Part shown: piece by piece, positions 1-8,308 of the stretch
How positions within the stretch are numbered: position 1 is the stretch's first letter
How the letters are laid out: every line of letters begins with the position of its first letter
Translations under genes and position numbers: made by a program
From: Bacteroidota bacterium
GTDB taxonomy: Bacteria; Bacteroidota; Bacteroidia; Chitinophagales; Chitinophagaceae
Length of the DNA stretch: 33,723 nt
Reading direction: 5' to 3'
NCBI GenBank assembly: GCA_005884665.1
Contig: VBAT01000023.1
Location: 157,919 to 191,641 of the forward strand
The notes under the pieces: generated by a model
Database searches by the model: none
What the model was told of the DNA's origin: nothing
Seen by the model: the letters and a program-made list of their open reading frames with translations, nothing else

Positions 1-658
1 AAATTCCTTTGGCCGGGTTGATCTTCAGGATCTTTCCATCCTTGCGGACATCGGTAAAAAACATCCCTCCGCTTTCAAGCAGCTTGTCCCCCGACCTGGT
101 TGAAAGACCTCCATTGATTATGGCCGCCGGATCAAGCGCTTCCTTCACAGTGAGATCAACTTTACCTTCTACGATATTCCCGTTCTCATCCAGGAAATTA
201 TTTGCTGGAATTGCCATTACAATACCGCCTTTCGTTTCGATCACGGTATCCTTTGCCGCATTTATTGTAAACACCTGTGCCTGGATATTCCTGTCTGCAT
301 CGGCCCAAAGTTTTTCACCCTGTTCATTTAATTCCGGCAATGAATTTTTTCCATACTCATTCTTGCCTGCCTGGCTTTTATAGAAAAGAAAAGCACCAAC
401 CAGCACAACCAGGCTCAACCCGCCCAATCCCCATTGGGTCAAGCTCTTTCCGAACCTGAAGCTCTTTCCTGCTTTGACTATTTTCTGTTTAAGAAAGGTA
501 CGTTCGATACCTCTCATAATATCCTGCTGCAAATTCACCTGTTCTCTCATGGCGGGATCAGCAGCCATTTGTTTTTCAAATGCCGTTTTATCTGCAGCGT
601 TTAATTCTCCCCTGAGGTATTGTTCGATCTTTTCAATTATTTCCAGTTCGGGACGCAT
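1..658 (-). CDS. Anti-sigma-factor-like membrane protein (partial, C-terminus outside window)
   Basis: The minus strand is open without a stop from an ATG at 658-656 to the window edge, about 219 codons. The product starts MRPELEIIEKIEQYLRGELN, a soluble N-terminal region of the kind Bacteroidota anti-sigma proteins use to hold an ECF sigma factor. It has one hydrophobic segment around residues 75-92 (TQWGLGGLSLVVLVGAFLFY), so the rest is probably periplasmic. The later part (GGIVMAIPANNFLDENG) reads as a beta-rich extracytoplasmic domain. The start lies 9 bp after the stop of the sigma factor gene, so the two are surely cotranscribed. The position after an ECF sigma gene, the N-terminal domain and the single membrane span support an anti-sigma role. 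That role is inferred; the family could not be named exactly. Confidence 0.7.
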   Translation of the reverse strand, partial: MRPELEIIEKIEQYLRGELNAADKTAFEKQMAADPAMREQVNLQQDIMRGIERTFLKQKIVKAGKSFRFGKSLTQWGLGGLSLVVLVGAFLFYKSQAGKNEYGKNSLPELNEQGEKLWADADRNIQAQVFTINAAKDTVIETKGGIVMAIPANNFLDENGNIVEGKVDLTVKEALDPAAIINGGLSTRSGDKLLESGGMFFTDVRKDGKILKINPAKGI

Positions 659-667
659 AGTTTCCGA

Positions 668-1228
668 TTAATAAGTTTGAATAGTTTGTTTCGTTTCCTT
701 CATTTTATTCCTTGCGCCTTCCAGGCATTTATATTTCTGGTTCTTTGCAACGTTTTCAGAGCTATATCCCATTTTCAGGGCTATGTCCTTTAGCTTTAAA
801 CCTGATCTATAAAAAAGGAGTAGTAGTTCGCGGCAGCGTTCGCCCATTTCGTCGAGGATCTTTTCAGCGAGCTTTGCCCGGTTTTCCTGTTCTACCAGGT
901 TCTCCAGGTCTTTTTCTTCGTTCGGGTTAAAACCAGTTTCAAGATCTACTGATTCAAGGGGCTTTCTTTTTTTCAGTTCGTCTTTCCATAAAAAACGGCT
1001 AACACTATATAGATAAGTGCTTAGCTGTGCTGTTAGTTTAAAACCGGGGTCCTTTACTTTCCTGCAGACAATCAGCAGCACTTCCTGGAAAATATCTTCA
1101 GCATCCTGTGCATTCCCGCCATTTGACACCACGACCTTTCGTGTCATGGGGAAATGTTTATACAGGATGGCTAAGGCTTTGTCAGGTTTTTCCGATCTGA
1201 GTAGTTCGATGATCTGGTAGTCGTACAT
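668..1228 (-). CDS. ECF-type RNA polymerase sigma factor (sigma-70 family)
   Basis: The 186-residue product has both domains of a minimal ECF sigma factor. Region 2 carries AQDAEDIFQEVLL and then STYLYSVSRFLWKDELKKRK, which in this family contacts core polymerase and the -10 DNA. Region 4 near the C-terminus (ERCRELLLLFYRSGLKLKDIALKMGY) is a helix-turn-helix for the -35 region. An in-frame TTG at 1255 would add nine residues, but the ATG at 1228 (MYDYQIIELL) fits the usual N-terminus better and was chosen. The next gene, 9 bp downstream, encodes a single-span membrane protein that is probably its anti-sigma partner, so the factor probably answers an envelope or extracellular signal. Its target promoters cannot be read from this window. 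Confidence 0.9.
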   Translation of the reverse strand: MYDYQIIELLRSEKPDKALAILYKHFPMTRKVVVSNGGNAQDAEDIFQEVLLIVCRKVKDPGFKLTAQLSTYLYSVSRFLWKDELKKRKPLESVDLETGFNPNEEKDLENLVEQENRAKLAEKILDEMGERCRELLLLFYRSGLKLKDIALKMGYSSENVAKNQKYKCLEGARNKMKETKQTIQTY

Positions 1229-1255
1229 CCGAAGACTTTTATAGTGAATGGTCAA

Positions 1256-1428
1256 AATAGAAAAAGGTCACCCATGCGAGAGCTATTTTTTAAAAAGAAT
1301 CAGATATATCCATATAACTCGGTGCTTCGAGTGAGACCGAGGGGTAAGCCCGAATAAATAAGCCCGAATCCGGATACCGGGTTATTCCTCACTTCGGTTT
1401 TTGTATTTTAACGCTTCGGGCTTCTTTG
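1256..1428. other. Structured spacer after the dipeptidase gene, possible terminator
   Basis: This 173-bp spacer holds AAGCCCGAA twice as direct copies (1346-1354 and 1360-1368) and once inverted as TTCGGGCTT (1415-1423), just past the dipeptidase stop. Inside are further partial complements (ACCGAGGGGTAA against TTATTCCTCACTTCGGT). A transcript from either strand would fold strongly. It may end transcription of the minus-strand dipeptidase gene. No clean stem with a following T-run was found, so the terminator call is tentative. Confidence 0.35.
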
Positions 1429-2505
1429 TCAAGAGTCTCTCCAGGCGCGACGCAGAAATCGTATCCAGTTGTCATGCATGATATTTTTTATGTCTCCCGG
1501 GTTATAGCCACGTTTAGCCAGAAGAGCGGGTATATTTTGCAGGTCGGTGATCGTTTCGAGGTCGTAAGGCGATTGCTCTTTGCCGAATCCGCCATCCAGG
1601 TCGGAGCCGATACCGGAATGAAGGCTGTTCCCGGCCAGTTGGCAGATATGATCTATGTGGTCTATGATTTTTTCAAGATTGCATTGCATTTCGCCAGGGT
1701 TGGAAATACTGCGTTGCCAGTTTGGAACGATCATCCAGGCATCCAAAGCAGCACCAATGACGGCATTCTTTTCAATTAATGTCTTTATCATTTCATCGCT
1801 GAATTGCCGGTTATGATTGACCAGCGCCCTGCAATTATTGTGGCTTGCCCAAACAGGCCCGTTGAAATGATCCATCGCCTGCCAGAATGCATCATCGCAT
1901 AAATGAGTAGCATCTAAAATAATATTGAGTTCTTCCATTCTTCTTAATAACGCCAGTCCATTCGCATTCATTTTACCGGTGGCATCGGTGCCATTGGCAT
2001 ATCGGCCAGGTCCATAGTGAGCCGGACCCAGGGCACGAAGACCATATTGGTATGCAAGATCAAGATGATCGATGGTCACTAATGAGTCTGCACCTTCCAG
2101 GCTGAGAATATAACCAATCGGTTTTTTATCCCCATTCTTATTGCTTGTCCATAATCCAAGATGTTTATCAAGTTCTTTTACATCTTTGATCATGATCATT
2201 TCGCCTTCTTTTTCCATGGCTTTGTACCAGGCGAGCTGTGCCTGTGTTTGAGCCCAGGCTTGTTCGGGTGAATTCCAGCCGGGTAGGGGATTGCCGGGTT
2301 CAACATACCGGGCGATTTGCGTGGCAACGACCAGGCCGATCTGGCCTTTTCTTAGTTCATGCAGTGAAACTGTTCCTTTTGCCCGGTCGGGCTTATCGTT
2401 TAATCCTTCTTCTCTTTTGCGTATATCGTTTACCGGCAGGCGCAGATCACGATTCCATTCCATCGCGTTCATGGCAAGATCAAGGTGTGCGTCGATTATA
2501 AACAT
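1429..2505 (-). CDS. Membrane dipeptidase (renal dipeptidase family, peptidase M19)
   Basis: The 358-residue product is a zinc-dependent dipeptidase of family M19, whose members split dipeptides including those with a D-residue at the C-terminal side. The metal-site motifs appear in family order: DAHLD near residue 5 (His-x-Asp), LSLEGAD with the bridging Glu, DATHLCDDAFW and WASHNNCRAL with the two later His, and GIGSDLDGG with the final Asp. The ORF can be extended to a TTG at 2547, but the ATG at 2505 (MFIIDAHLDL) puts the first metal motif where the family has it. No signal peptide is visible from this start, so the enzyme is probably cytoplasmic. It is the last gene of a minus-strand group with a D-amino-acid PLP enzyme and a RidA protein, suggesting a role in using D-residue-containing dipeptides. 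That last point is inference. Confidence 0.88.
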   Translation of the reverse strand: MFIIDAHLDLAMNAMEWNRDLRLPVNDIRKREEGLNDKPDRAKGTVSLHELRKGQIGLVVATQIARYVEPGNPLPGWNSPEQAWAQTQAQLAWYKAMEKEGEMIMIKDVKELDKHLGLWTSNKNGDKKPIGYILSLEGADSLVTIDHLDLAYQYGLRALGPAHYGPGRYANGTDATGKMNANGLALLRRMEELNIILDATHLCDDAFWQAMDHFNGPVWASHNNCRALVNHNRQFSDEMIKTLIEKNAVIGAALDAWMIVPNWQRSISNPGEMQCNLEKIIDHIDHICQLAGNSLHSGIGSDLDGGFGKEQSPYDLETITDLQNIPALLAKRGYNPGDIKNIMHDNWIRFLRRAWRDS

Positions 2506-2611
2506 TAACCGCGGATATTTTCTGTGTTGCAATTTTTGTGACCCCAATAATTGTCGGATCGGGTTTCATATTTCGGATTTTTTCGGATTTCGCCATTCCA
2601 GACTTCGGACT

Positions 2612-3709
2612 TCAAATCATGATGCTTCGATCCCGTGCAATCACTTTCCAACTTGACAGGGCTTTATTATTTTCCACGACAATAGCTTTATCATAAAGTG
2701 CGACTGTGGGACAAATATGAATGGGAACTCCATATAAAACATCTCCCACATTATAAACAGCGCTATCAGGTACTTTTAAAACAAGATGCTCTTCGCTTTG
2801 TCCCATCGGCACCGCATCGCTTGCATTCAGAAAATGAACGCGGGGCTGCGGGTTTTCAGCAGCGACCGATTTATGCCCCAGATCTGTGGTGATTGTAGTT
2901 GCGTCGACGATTGAGATGATCCTTGTGAGCACCAGCGCTGCATATTCAAATGGTTGATCCGGGTAATTCGTTTTATAATTCCAGTCCCAAAAGACAAAAG
3001 TACCCGGGCTGCATTCGATATTTCTTTTTACGTGCACTGGGAAGGTAGGAGAGCCACCGGCAACGATCGTCAATGGTTTGTTGCTAATCTTTTCAATTTG
3101 ACCAATCAATGTTTCTACCTGTTTAAAGGCATTATCGCTTGCTTGCCGTCGTTGTTGGAGATCGGATGCTGTAACATGCCCGTCATAACCATGCAATCCT
3201 ACAACTGTTAGGCTCGAGAGTGTTTGCATTTGATGAAATAACTCCAAGGCCTTGGAAGGTACAATGCCACTCCGGTTCATGCCGGTATTGAGATCAATAA
3301 AAACAGCAACGGTTTTACCAGCTGATGAAAAGACATCCGATAAATTTTTTGCCGCCGAAAAATTATCAACCAGGCAGCTAAATGTTGTTGCGGGATATGT
3401 TTGTACCAGTGATAAAAGCCTTTTCGCTTTTGGCCCGACCGGCTGGTAAGCCAACAACACTTCTTTAGCCTGGACCATGCCGAGCATTTCGGCTTCTGCT
3501 ATTGTGGCACATTTGAATTTGGTGATCCCCGCTGCCAGCATCATTTTACATACTTCGGCTATTTTGTTTGTCTTAACATGAGGTCGCAATCGCCGTACAT
3601 CTTTTATCATTTCAACTGCAGCGAGAATGTTTTGCTGCACCCGTTCTTTGTATAAAAGCAGGGCCGGTGAATCGATTTCGTCTATATTTTGAATCTCGTA
3701 CCAGTTCAT
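2612..3709 (-). CDS. D-threonine aldolase / D-serine dehydratase-like PLP enzyme
   Basis: The 365-residue protein has the alanine-racemase-type barrel fold of the D-threonine aldolase and DSD1 family. The motif RPHVKTNK carries the likely PLP-binding lysine (K46). Near the C-terminus HICPT (H331, C333) matches the His-x-Cys metal site typical of eukaryotic-type D-serine dehydratase and its relatives. The family removes or cleaves beta-hydroxy D-amino acids; the sequence does not decide between aldolase and dehydratase. The ATG at 3709 begins MNWYEIQNIDEIDSPALLLY, the usual family start (the SPALLLY segment opens the barrel). It lies between a RidA gene and a dipeptidase gene on the same strand. 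Dehydration of D-Ser or D-Thr makes enamine products that RidA hydrolyses, so the grouping makes biochemical sense. Confidence 0.85.
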   Translation of the reverse strand: MNWYEIQNIDEIDSPALLLYKERVQQNILAAVEMIKDVRRLRPHVKTNKIAEVCKMMLAAGITKFKCATIAEAEMLGMVQAKEVLLAYQPVGPKAKRLLSLVQTYPATTFSCLVDNFSAAKNLSDVFSSAGKTVAVFIDLNTGMNRSGIVPSKALELFHQMQTLSSLTVVGLHGYDGHVTASDLQQRRQASDNAFKQVETLIGQIEKISNKPLTIVAGGSPTFPVHVKRNIECSPGTFVFWDWNYKTNYPDQPFEYAALVLTRIISIVDATTITTDLGHKSVAAENPQPRVHFLNASDAVPMGQSEEHLVLKVPDSAVYNVGDVLYGVPIHICPTVALYDKAIVVENNKALSSWKVIARDRSIMI

Positions 3710-3742
3710 GTCTTTAATTTTTTTGCCAGCTAAGTACTATTA

Positions 3743-3905
3743 TCATCGTCCCTTGCGTCGCACTCTTGTACGTTCCGTCCGCTACTCAGCAAAGATTTGC
3801 TCCTTTGTTAGCTTTGCGTGAAGCAAAAAAGTCGAGCAAAGGACGGAACGATGAATGGAGTTCCGCTTTTTTAGCGGGACAAGGAACGATGCTTAGGGCG
3901 ACAAA
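3743..3905. repeat. Imperfect inverted-repeat element between ridA-like and D-TA genes
   Basis: The spacer contains a perfect 10-bp inverted repeat, CGTTCCGTCC at 3771-3780 and GGACGGAACG at 3841-3850. Inside are a small hairpin (TTTGC 3813-3817, GCAAA 3823-3827) and a TTTGCTC/GAGCAAA pair. A second, outer imperfect pair is CATCGTCCCTTGCGTC near 3744 against GGGACAAGGAACGATG near 3887. The long, nested, non-coding symmetry resembles a REP or MITE-like repeat rather than a terminator. No other copy was found in this window. Confidence 0.5.
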
Positions 3906-3924
3906 GCCGGGCAGCAAATAATCA

Positions 3925-4395
3925 TCATTCAATTTCAAAAATCGCCTCGATCTCCACCGCCACATTTCCCGGCAGCGAACCCATACCGACCGCGCTGCGG
4001 ACGCCTTTGCCATTGTGCTCTCCCCAAAGTGCAACAAACAACTCGCTGCAGCCATTAATGACTAGGGGATGTTTTTCGTAATCCGGCGTTGCGTTTACCA
4101 TACCCAGCAATTTGATCACCCTTTTTATTTTTCCCAGGTTTCCAAAATGATCTTTGATCGAACTAAGAATGGCCAAACCGCATTGCCTGGCTGCTATGGC
4201 TCCCTGTTCTTCGTTCAGTTCTTTTCCCAATTTGCCAGTGATCAGGCTTCCATCCGTGTTAACCGACACATGCCCGGAAACATATAAATGATGACCATCA
4301 ACCAGGCATCGTTTATAAATTCCTTTAGAGGTGGGTAGCACCGGCAAAGTATATCCTAACTGTTGCAATTTTTCTTCTATAACATTTGCTGGCAT
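3925..4395 (-). CDS. RidA family (YjgF/YER057c/UK114) protein, long form
   Basis: The 156-residue product belongs to the RidA superfamily, whose archetype hydrolyses reactive enamine/imine products of PLP enzymes such as serine/threonine dehydratases. The C-terminal stretch VRSAVGMGSLPGNVAVEIEA holds the conserved Arg (R133) that binds the carboxylate and the Glu (E148) near the end. The length of about 150 residues matches the longer subfamily in which the barrel is preceded by an extra N-terminal segment (IEEKLQQLGYTLP). The start is the ATG at 4395, and the gene follows the rhamnosidase stop by 35 bp. The next gene on the strand encodes a D-threonine-aldolase-like PLP enzyme, the kind of enzyme whose products RidA would clear. 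The exact substrate is unknown. Confidence 0.88.
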   Translation of the reverse strand: MPANVIEEKLQQLGYTLPVLPTSKGIYKRCLVDGHHLYVSGHVSVNTDGSLITGKLGKELNEEQGAIAARQCGLAILSSIKDHFGNLGKIKRVIKLLGMVNATPDYEKHPLVINGCSELFVALWGEHNGKGVRSAVGMGSLPGNVAVEIEAIFEIE

Positions 4396-4430
4396 AATTA
4401 TGATTTTAGTTTCTCCACAAAACTTTAGCG

Positions 4431-7160
4431 CTATTTTGATTTTTTCTTTACCGCAAAATGATAAACGCCAGAACCCAATTCTAATTCCAGGTCCCCGGTT
4501 TGACGTTGATAGGCTTTTATTTCAGTAACTGCCTGCACGGGCTTTCCGTTTTCGGTAACATCTTCGGCGTTGGTCAAAGGCAGGGTGAGTATTGAGGTCG
4601 TGTTGGGTGGAATTTCAACATCGTATAAAATTTTATCATCCTCAACTTTCCACCCGCTGCTGAGTTTACCGTAAACCGTTTGCAGGCTTGCCGATGCAAA
4701 ACTGAGACCGCCCCCAATGTGTGGTTGTATAAAACTATGCTTGTAGCCGGGAAGATCGTCAAACGTATTGATTCCCGCAATCGTCCTGTACATCCAGTCA
4801 CCGATAGCACCATAGGCATAATGATTAAATGAGTTCATGGAAGCCGGTTCAAACGTGCTGTCTGGCCTTATGCCATTCCATCTTTCCCAGATTGTGGTGG
4901 CGCCCATTTTTACCGGGTATAACCAGGATGGATAACTCTCCTGCATTAATAAAGTATAGGCGACATCAGGATACCCAAATCTTGTCAAAACGTGACATAA
5001 ATGAGGCGTACCCAAGAATCCTGTGGTAAGATGGTTACCATAACTGCGTACGTTTTGCACCAACCTCTCTGCAGCCTGTGCCCGCTGGTTTTCCGGCAAC
5101 ATATCAAAGTTCAGTGCAAGAACATACGCCGTTTGTGTGCCTGATACCAGCCGTCCGTTCGGAGTAGTATATTCTTTCACAAAAGCTTCCTTGACATTTT
5201 TTAGCAGATCTGTGTAGCGTTTCGAATCATCTTTTTTCCCGAGAACATCGGCGGTTTTGATCATGATCTGGACAGAATTGGCAAAAAAGCATTGAGCGAT
5301 CAAATACTTGTCAGTAACTGCCGACCTTCCGTCATTGTCATCAAATGGGCGATAGAAAAGCCAGTCGCCAAAATGAAAGCCCGTATTCCACAAATAATTT
5401 TTACTTGCTTTTTCCATATAGCCGACCCAGGCTTGCATACTATTGTATTGATCTTCGAGGATTTTTTTATCGCCATATGCCAGGTACATATTCCAGGGAA
5501 TGATTGTGGCTACATCGGCCCAGCCCGTTGCACCTCCGGCACCGGAGCCCAATACGTTAGGTATAACGAACGGAACGCTACCCGAAGGTTCCTGGTCGGC
5601 CGCAACATCTTTCATCCATTTGGCAAAGAAATTATGAACGCCGAAATTAAACGCAGCCGTTCTCGAAAAAGCCTGCGCATCACCAGTCCACCCCAGTCGT
5701 TCATCCCGTTGCGGGCAATCGGTGGGAACATCCAAAAAATTACCTCGTTGTCCCCATTGAATATTATGCTGTAGCTGGTTGACGAGAGGATTGGATGAAG
5801 CAAATTCGCCGGTAGGTTTCATATCGGAATATAAAGCCACAGCTTCGAAATTTTCAGGTTTCAACTCGCCGGGAAAACCTTCGACCCTGATATAACGAAA
5901 TCCAAAAAAAGTAAAATGAGGTTCAAAGAATTCTTCGCCCTCTCCGCGCAAGATATATTTCGCCTGAGCTTTTGCGGCTCTCAGGTTTTCGGTATAAAAA
6001 TTTCCATACTTATCCAATACCTCGGCATGCGAGATAGTTATTGTGTCTCCGGCATTTCCTTTTGCCCGCACCATTACCCAACCAACCAGGTTCTGCCCAA
6101 AGTCAATTACTTTTTCTCCTTTAGCTGTGGTGAAAATTTTAATTGGTTTAAAAGTTTCGTGTTTTTTCACTCCTTCATTTTCGGTAGCTATCAGATTTGT
6201 CCGGTTATAATTGCTGACTTTAACGGGTTCCCATTTTGAGTCATCATATCCTGGCAATTGCCAGCCTTTTTTCTGTTTGCGTGCGTCAATGATCTCCCCA
6301 TGATATATTTCAGAAAAAACGATGCTGCCAGTTCCGGATTTCCAGGTATTATCTGTAGCGATAGATTCTTTACTACCATCAGTATAGGTTATATTGATCT
6401 GGAGTAATAACGAAATATCTTTTCCCCAGCTGTTCTTATTGCCCGACCATGCCAGGTAACCCCTGTACCAACCATTGCCGAGTGTAACTGCAATTGCGTT
6501 ATTACCCTGGGCCAACAGTTCTGTTACATCATAAACCTGGTATTGCAGCCGTTTATTGTAGCTGGTCCATCCGGGAGTGAGATAATAATCACCAATACGT
6601 TTCCCGTTAATATATCCTTCATACATTCCGTGAGCGGTGATATAAGCTGTGGCTGAACGAATCTTCTTTGCTGTTTTAAATTCTTTCCGGAGAAGCTGGC
6701 TGGGCCTGTTTATGCTGTCTTCCATGCCGGGTCCTATCCAATCAGCCTTCCAGCTGGTTACCGCGGGATCGACTTCGTTGAACATTGCCAGTTGGAAGGA
6801 AGCGGGCTGGCTCCAGGAAGACACATTTCCATAATTGTCCCAGGCGCGGACCTGCCAGCGGTATTTTTTTTCCGGTTCCAGCGGTTTACCGGCGTATTTC
6901 ACGTATACTGATTGATCGGATAAGACCTTACCACTGGTCCAGGCGGCGACGGAACCATCTGTTACTTTTATTTCATACGCGGTCTGCGCGAGGTTTCTTT
7001 TGTCGCCGGTCAATTGCCAGCTGAAACGAGGCTGCTTTACACCTAGGCCGATTGGCTCATGGAGACTTTCACAAAACAAATTCGTCACGGAGACCTGGGC
7101 GACAAGGTTTATAAGCACGGATTGAAGAATGAATAACAAGAAAAGCTTTTTCATGTGCAA
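4431..7160 (-). CDS. Secreted alpha-L-rhamnosidase (glycoside hydrolase family 78)
   Basis: The 909-residue protein hydrolyses terminal alpha-L-rhamnose from polysaccharides or plant glycosides. Residues 1-22 form a signal peptide (KKLFLLFILQSVLINLVAQ), so it is exported. Order of domains: an Ig-like N-terminal module to about residue 125; the Bac_rhamnosid_N beta domain (about 158-330, with YINGKRIGDYYLTPGWTSY); a second beta domain (about 335-445); then the (alpha/alpha)6 catalytic barrel and a C-terminal beta-sandwich. The GH78 acid motif DCPQRDERLGWTGD lies at 481-494, with E487 as probable general acid, and TIWERWNG at 756-763 supplies E759 as probable base. No SusC/SusD pair lies next to it, so this is not a full polysaccharide-utilisation locus in view. 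It leads a run of minus-strand genes with RidA, D-TA and dipeptidase genes, an unusual partnership. Start could be M1 (7160) or M3 (7154). Confidence 0.93.
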   Translation of the reverse strand: MHMKKLFLLFILQSVLINLVAQVSVTNLFCESLHEPIGLGVKQPRFSWQLTGDKRNLAQTAYEIKVTDGSVAAWTSGKVLSDQSVYVKYAGKPLEPEKKYRWQVRAWDNYGNVSSWSQPASFQLAMFNEVDPAVTSWKADWIGPGMEDSINRPSQLLRKEFKTAKKIRSATAYITAHGMYEGYINGKRIGDYYLTPGWTSYNKRLQYQVYDVTELLAQGNNAIAVTLGNGWYRGYLAWSGNKNSWGKDISLLLQINITYTDGSKESIATDNTWKSGTGSIVFSEIYHGEIIDARKQKKGWQLPGYDDSKWEPVKVSNYNRTNLIATENEGVKKHETFKPIKIFTTAKGEKVIDFGQNLVGWVMVRAKGNAGDTITISHAEVLDKYGNFYTENLRAAKAQAKYILRGEGEEFFEPHFTFFGFRYIRVEGFPGELKPENFEAVALYSDMKPTGEFASSNPLVNQLQHNIQWGQRGNFLDVPTDCPQRDERLGWTGDAQAFSRTAAFNFGVHNFFAKWMKDVAADQEPSGSVPFVIPNVLGSGAGGATGWADVATIIPWNMYLAYGDKKILEDQYNSMQAWVGYMEKASKNYLWNTGFHFGDWLFYRPFDDNDGRSAVTDKYLIAQCFFANSVQIMIKTADVLGKKDDSKRYTDLLKNVKEAFVKEYTTPNGRLVSGTQTAYVLALNFDMLPENQRAQAAERLVQNVRSYGNHLTTGFLGTPHLCHVLTRFGYPDVAYTLLMQESYPSWLYPVKMGATTIWERWNGIRPDSTFEPASMNSFNHYAYGAIGDWMYRTIAGINTFDDLPGYKHSFIQPHIGGGLSFASASLQTVYGKLSSGWKVEDDKILYDVEIPPNTTSILTLPLTNAEDVTENGKPVQAVTEIKAYQRQTGDLELELGSGVYHFAVKKKSK

Positions 7161-8308
7161 TCGATTTGTAATAGAGGCGATTGTTTACAAAAAGTAATAT
7201 TTGTGAAATGAATGTAAGCAAAAGGGATAAAACAGCCAGAATAAATCGAAGTAGCTCGTGTTGATGATGAAATAGGACATAATATAATGACAAATGTGGA
7301 TTGGGTGAGCCGAGGGTTTGGTGACGTACACGAGATAGTCGGGCAACGAGATCCAGATGTTTTTTTCTATTTTATTAGGGTGTTTTTCTCATGGTTGCGA
7401 TTTTATGGTCAGTGATATTTACATATTATCTGAGCTTAGAATATTGCGATGATCTTATGAAGACTGTAAGTGTTTGTTCGTCAAACATGGTGGAGGGCCG
7501 GTGCTTGTCATCAGCTATCCTGATTAACAGGATGGGGTGCCATTACACTATGGGGTCCTAATTGATCGGTTGGCGTGATAGGCGGGGGCGGGGCGGGCCC
7601 GCAGACGGGTGTCGCCAATTAGCACAAAAGTGGATTAAAATATGCTGGCAAACCTCTTTTCACAGTCAACAGCTCACCAGGGTCCGGAAATCCATAGGTT
7701 GAGTAACCGCCTCCCAGGGCTTGAGAGCCCACCATTGATCCAACAGTTGTTTTTCAGTCCAGGCTCACCCGCCTTTTTCAAGCGGGCCATCAAATTCCCT
7801 TGCCACTTTAATTTTCTTGTTAACCTGATCCTTTGTACAGATTGTTTCTTTGTTAATAGTAATGATTTTTGTTTTGAGGTTTTTTAAAAGGTTATGGGGT
7901 GTCGAAACGGATATCCCACATTCCGGGAAAAGGATTAATCACTTTTCTGACGTAAACTGGTGTTTTTCGATTGAATTTATGCAGTGCAAAAGCAGGCTGT
8001 AAAAAATTATGAAAACCTAAAGTCTTGAGACTAACCTTTTAAACTTCTCAACCACGTAAAAGTCCGTCTATCCTCGTAGTTTTTCTATTGCAAATATGCG
8101 ATTCCCGATGTTAAATTTACATCGTAGTTGATCCGAACCTTATGATGAATGTCGATCTCCACGTTCGTAAAAACACTTGCAGAAACTTCCTTCATCATCA
8201 ACACACCAAATCAGACTACACAGGTCACCAACCTAAGTTCAGAGCCGAAGAGATATCCAGGATTCGATGAAAAGATCAGTTTTTTTAACTCTTTAACTAA
8301 ACAAAACG
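7161..8308. other. Gene-poor 1.15-kb intergenic region
   Basis: No ORF here has family motifs. The longest candidate (81 codons, 7642-7887 plus) has no ribosome site and looks random. What can be seen: a small hairpin ATCCTGATTAACAGGAT (7517-7533 region); a GC-rich block with the palindrome GCGGGCCCGC near 7594; partially complementary TTGGCG/CGCCAATTAG segments around it; a hairpin CCCGC-GCGGG near 7769-7787; and a GGGCT-TGAG-AGCCC hairpin near 7717. On the minus strand about 50 codons ending near 7780 stay open without an ATG. This could be decayed coding or mobile DNA, but it is not identifiable. A possible promoter for the next gene is TTG (8088-8090), 21 bp, TAAATTTA (8112-8119). Confidence 0.4.

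Noticed and set aside
3786..4055. An 89-codon minus-strand ORF beside the RidA gene
   Set aside because: It overlaps the 3' end of ridA in another frame and runs into the inverted-repeat element; the product has no family features.
4431..7160. A polysaccharide-utilisation locus around the rhamnosidase
   Set aside because: No SusC/SusD-like genes lie in the window on either side.
7642..7887. An 81-codon plus-strand ORF in the empty region
   Set aside because: No ribosome site, no recognisable domain, composition rich in Phe/Leu/Ser as in random frames.
7280..8100. Insertion-sequence ends or a transposase remnant in the empty region
   Set aside because: No transposase motif, no paired terminal inverted repeats with target duplication could be found; it remains only a possibility.
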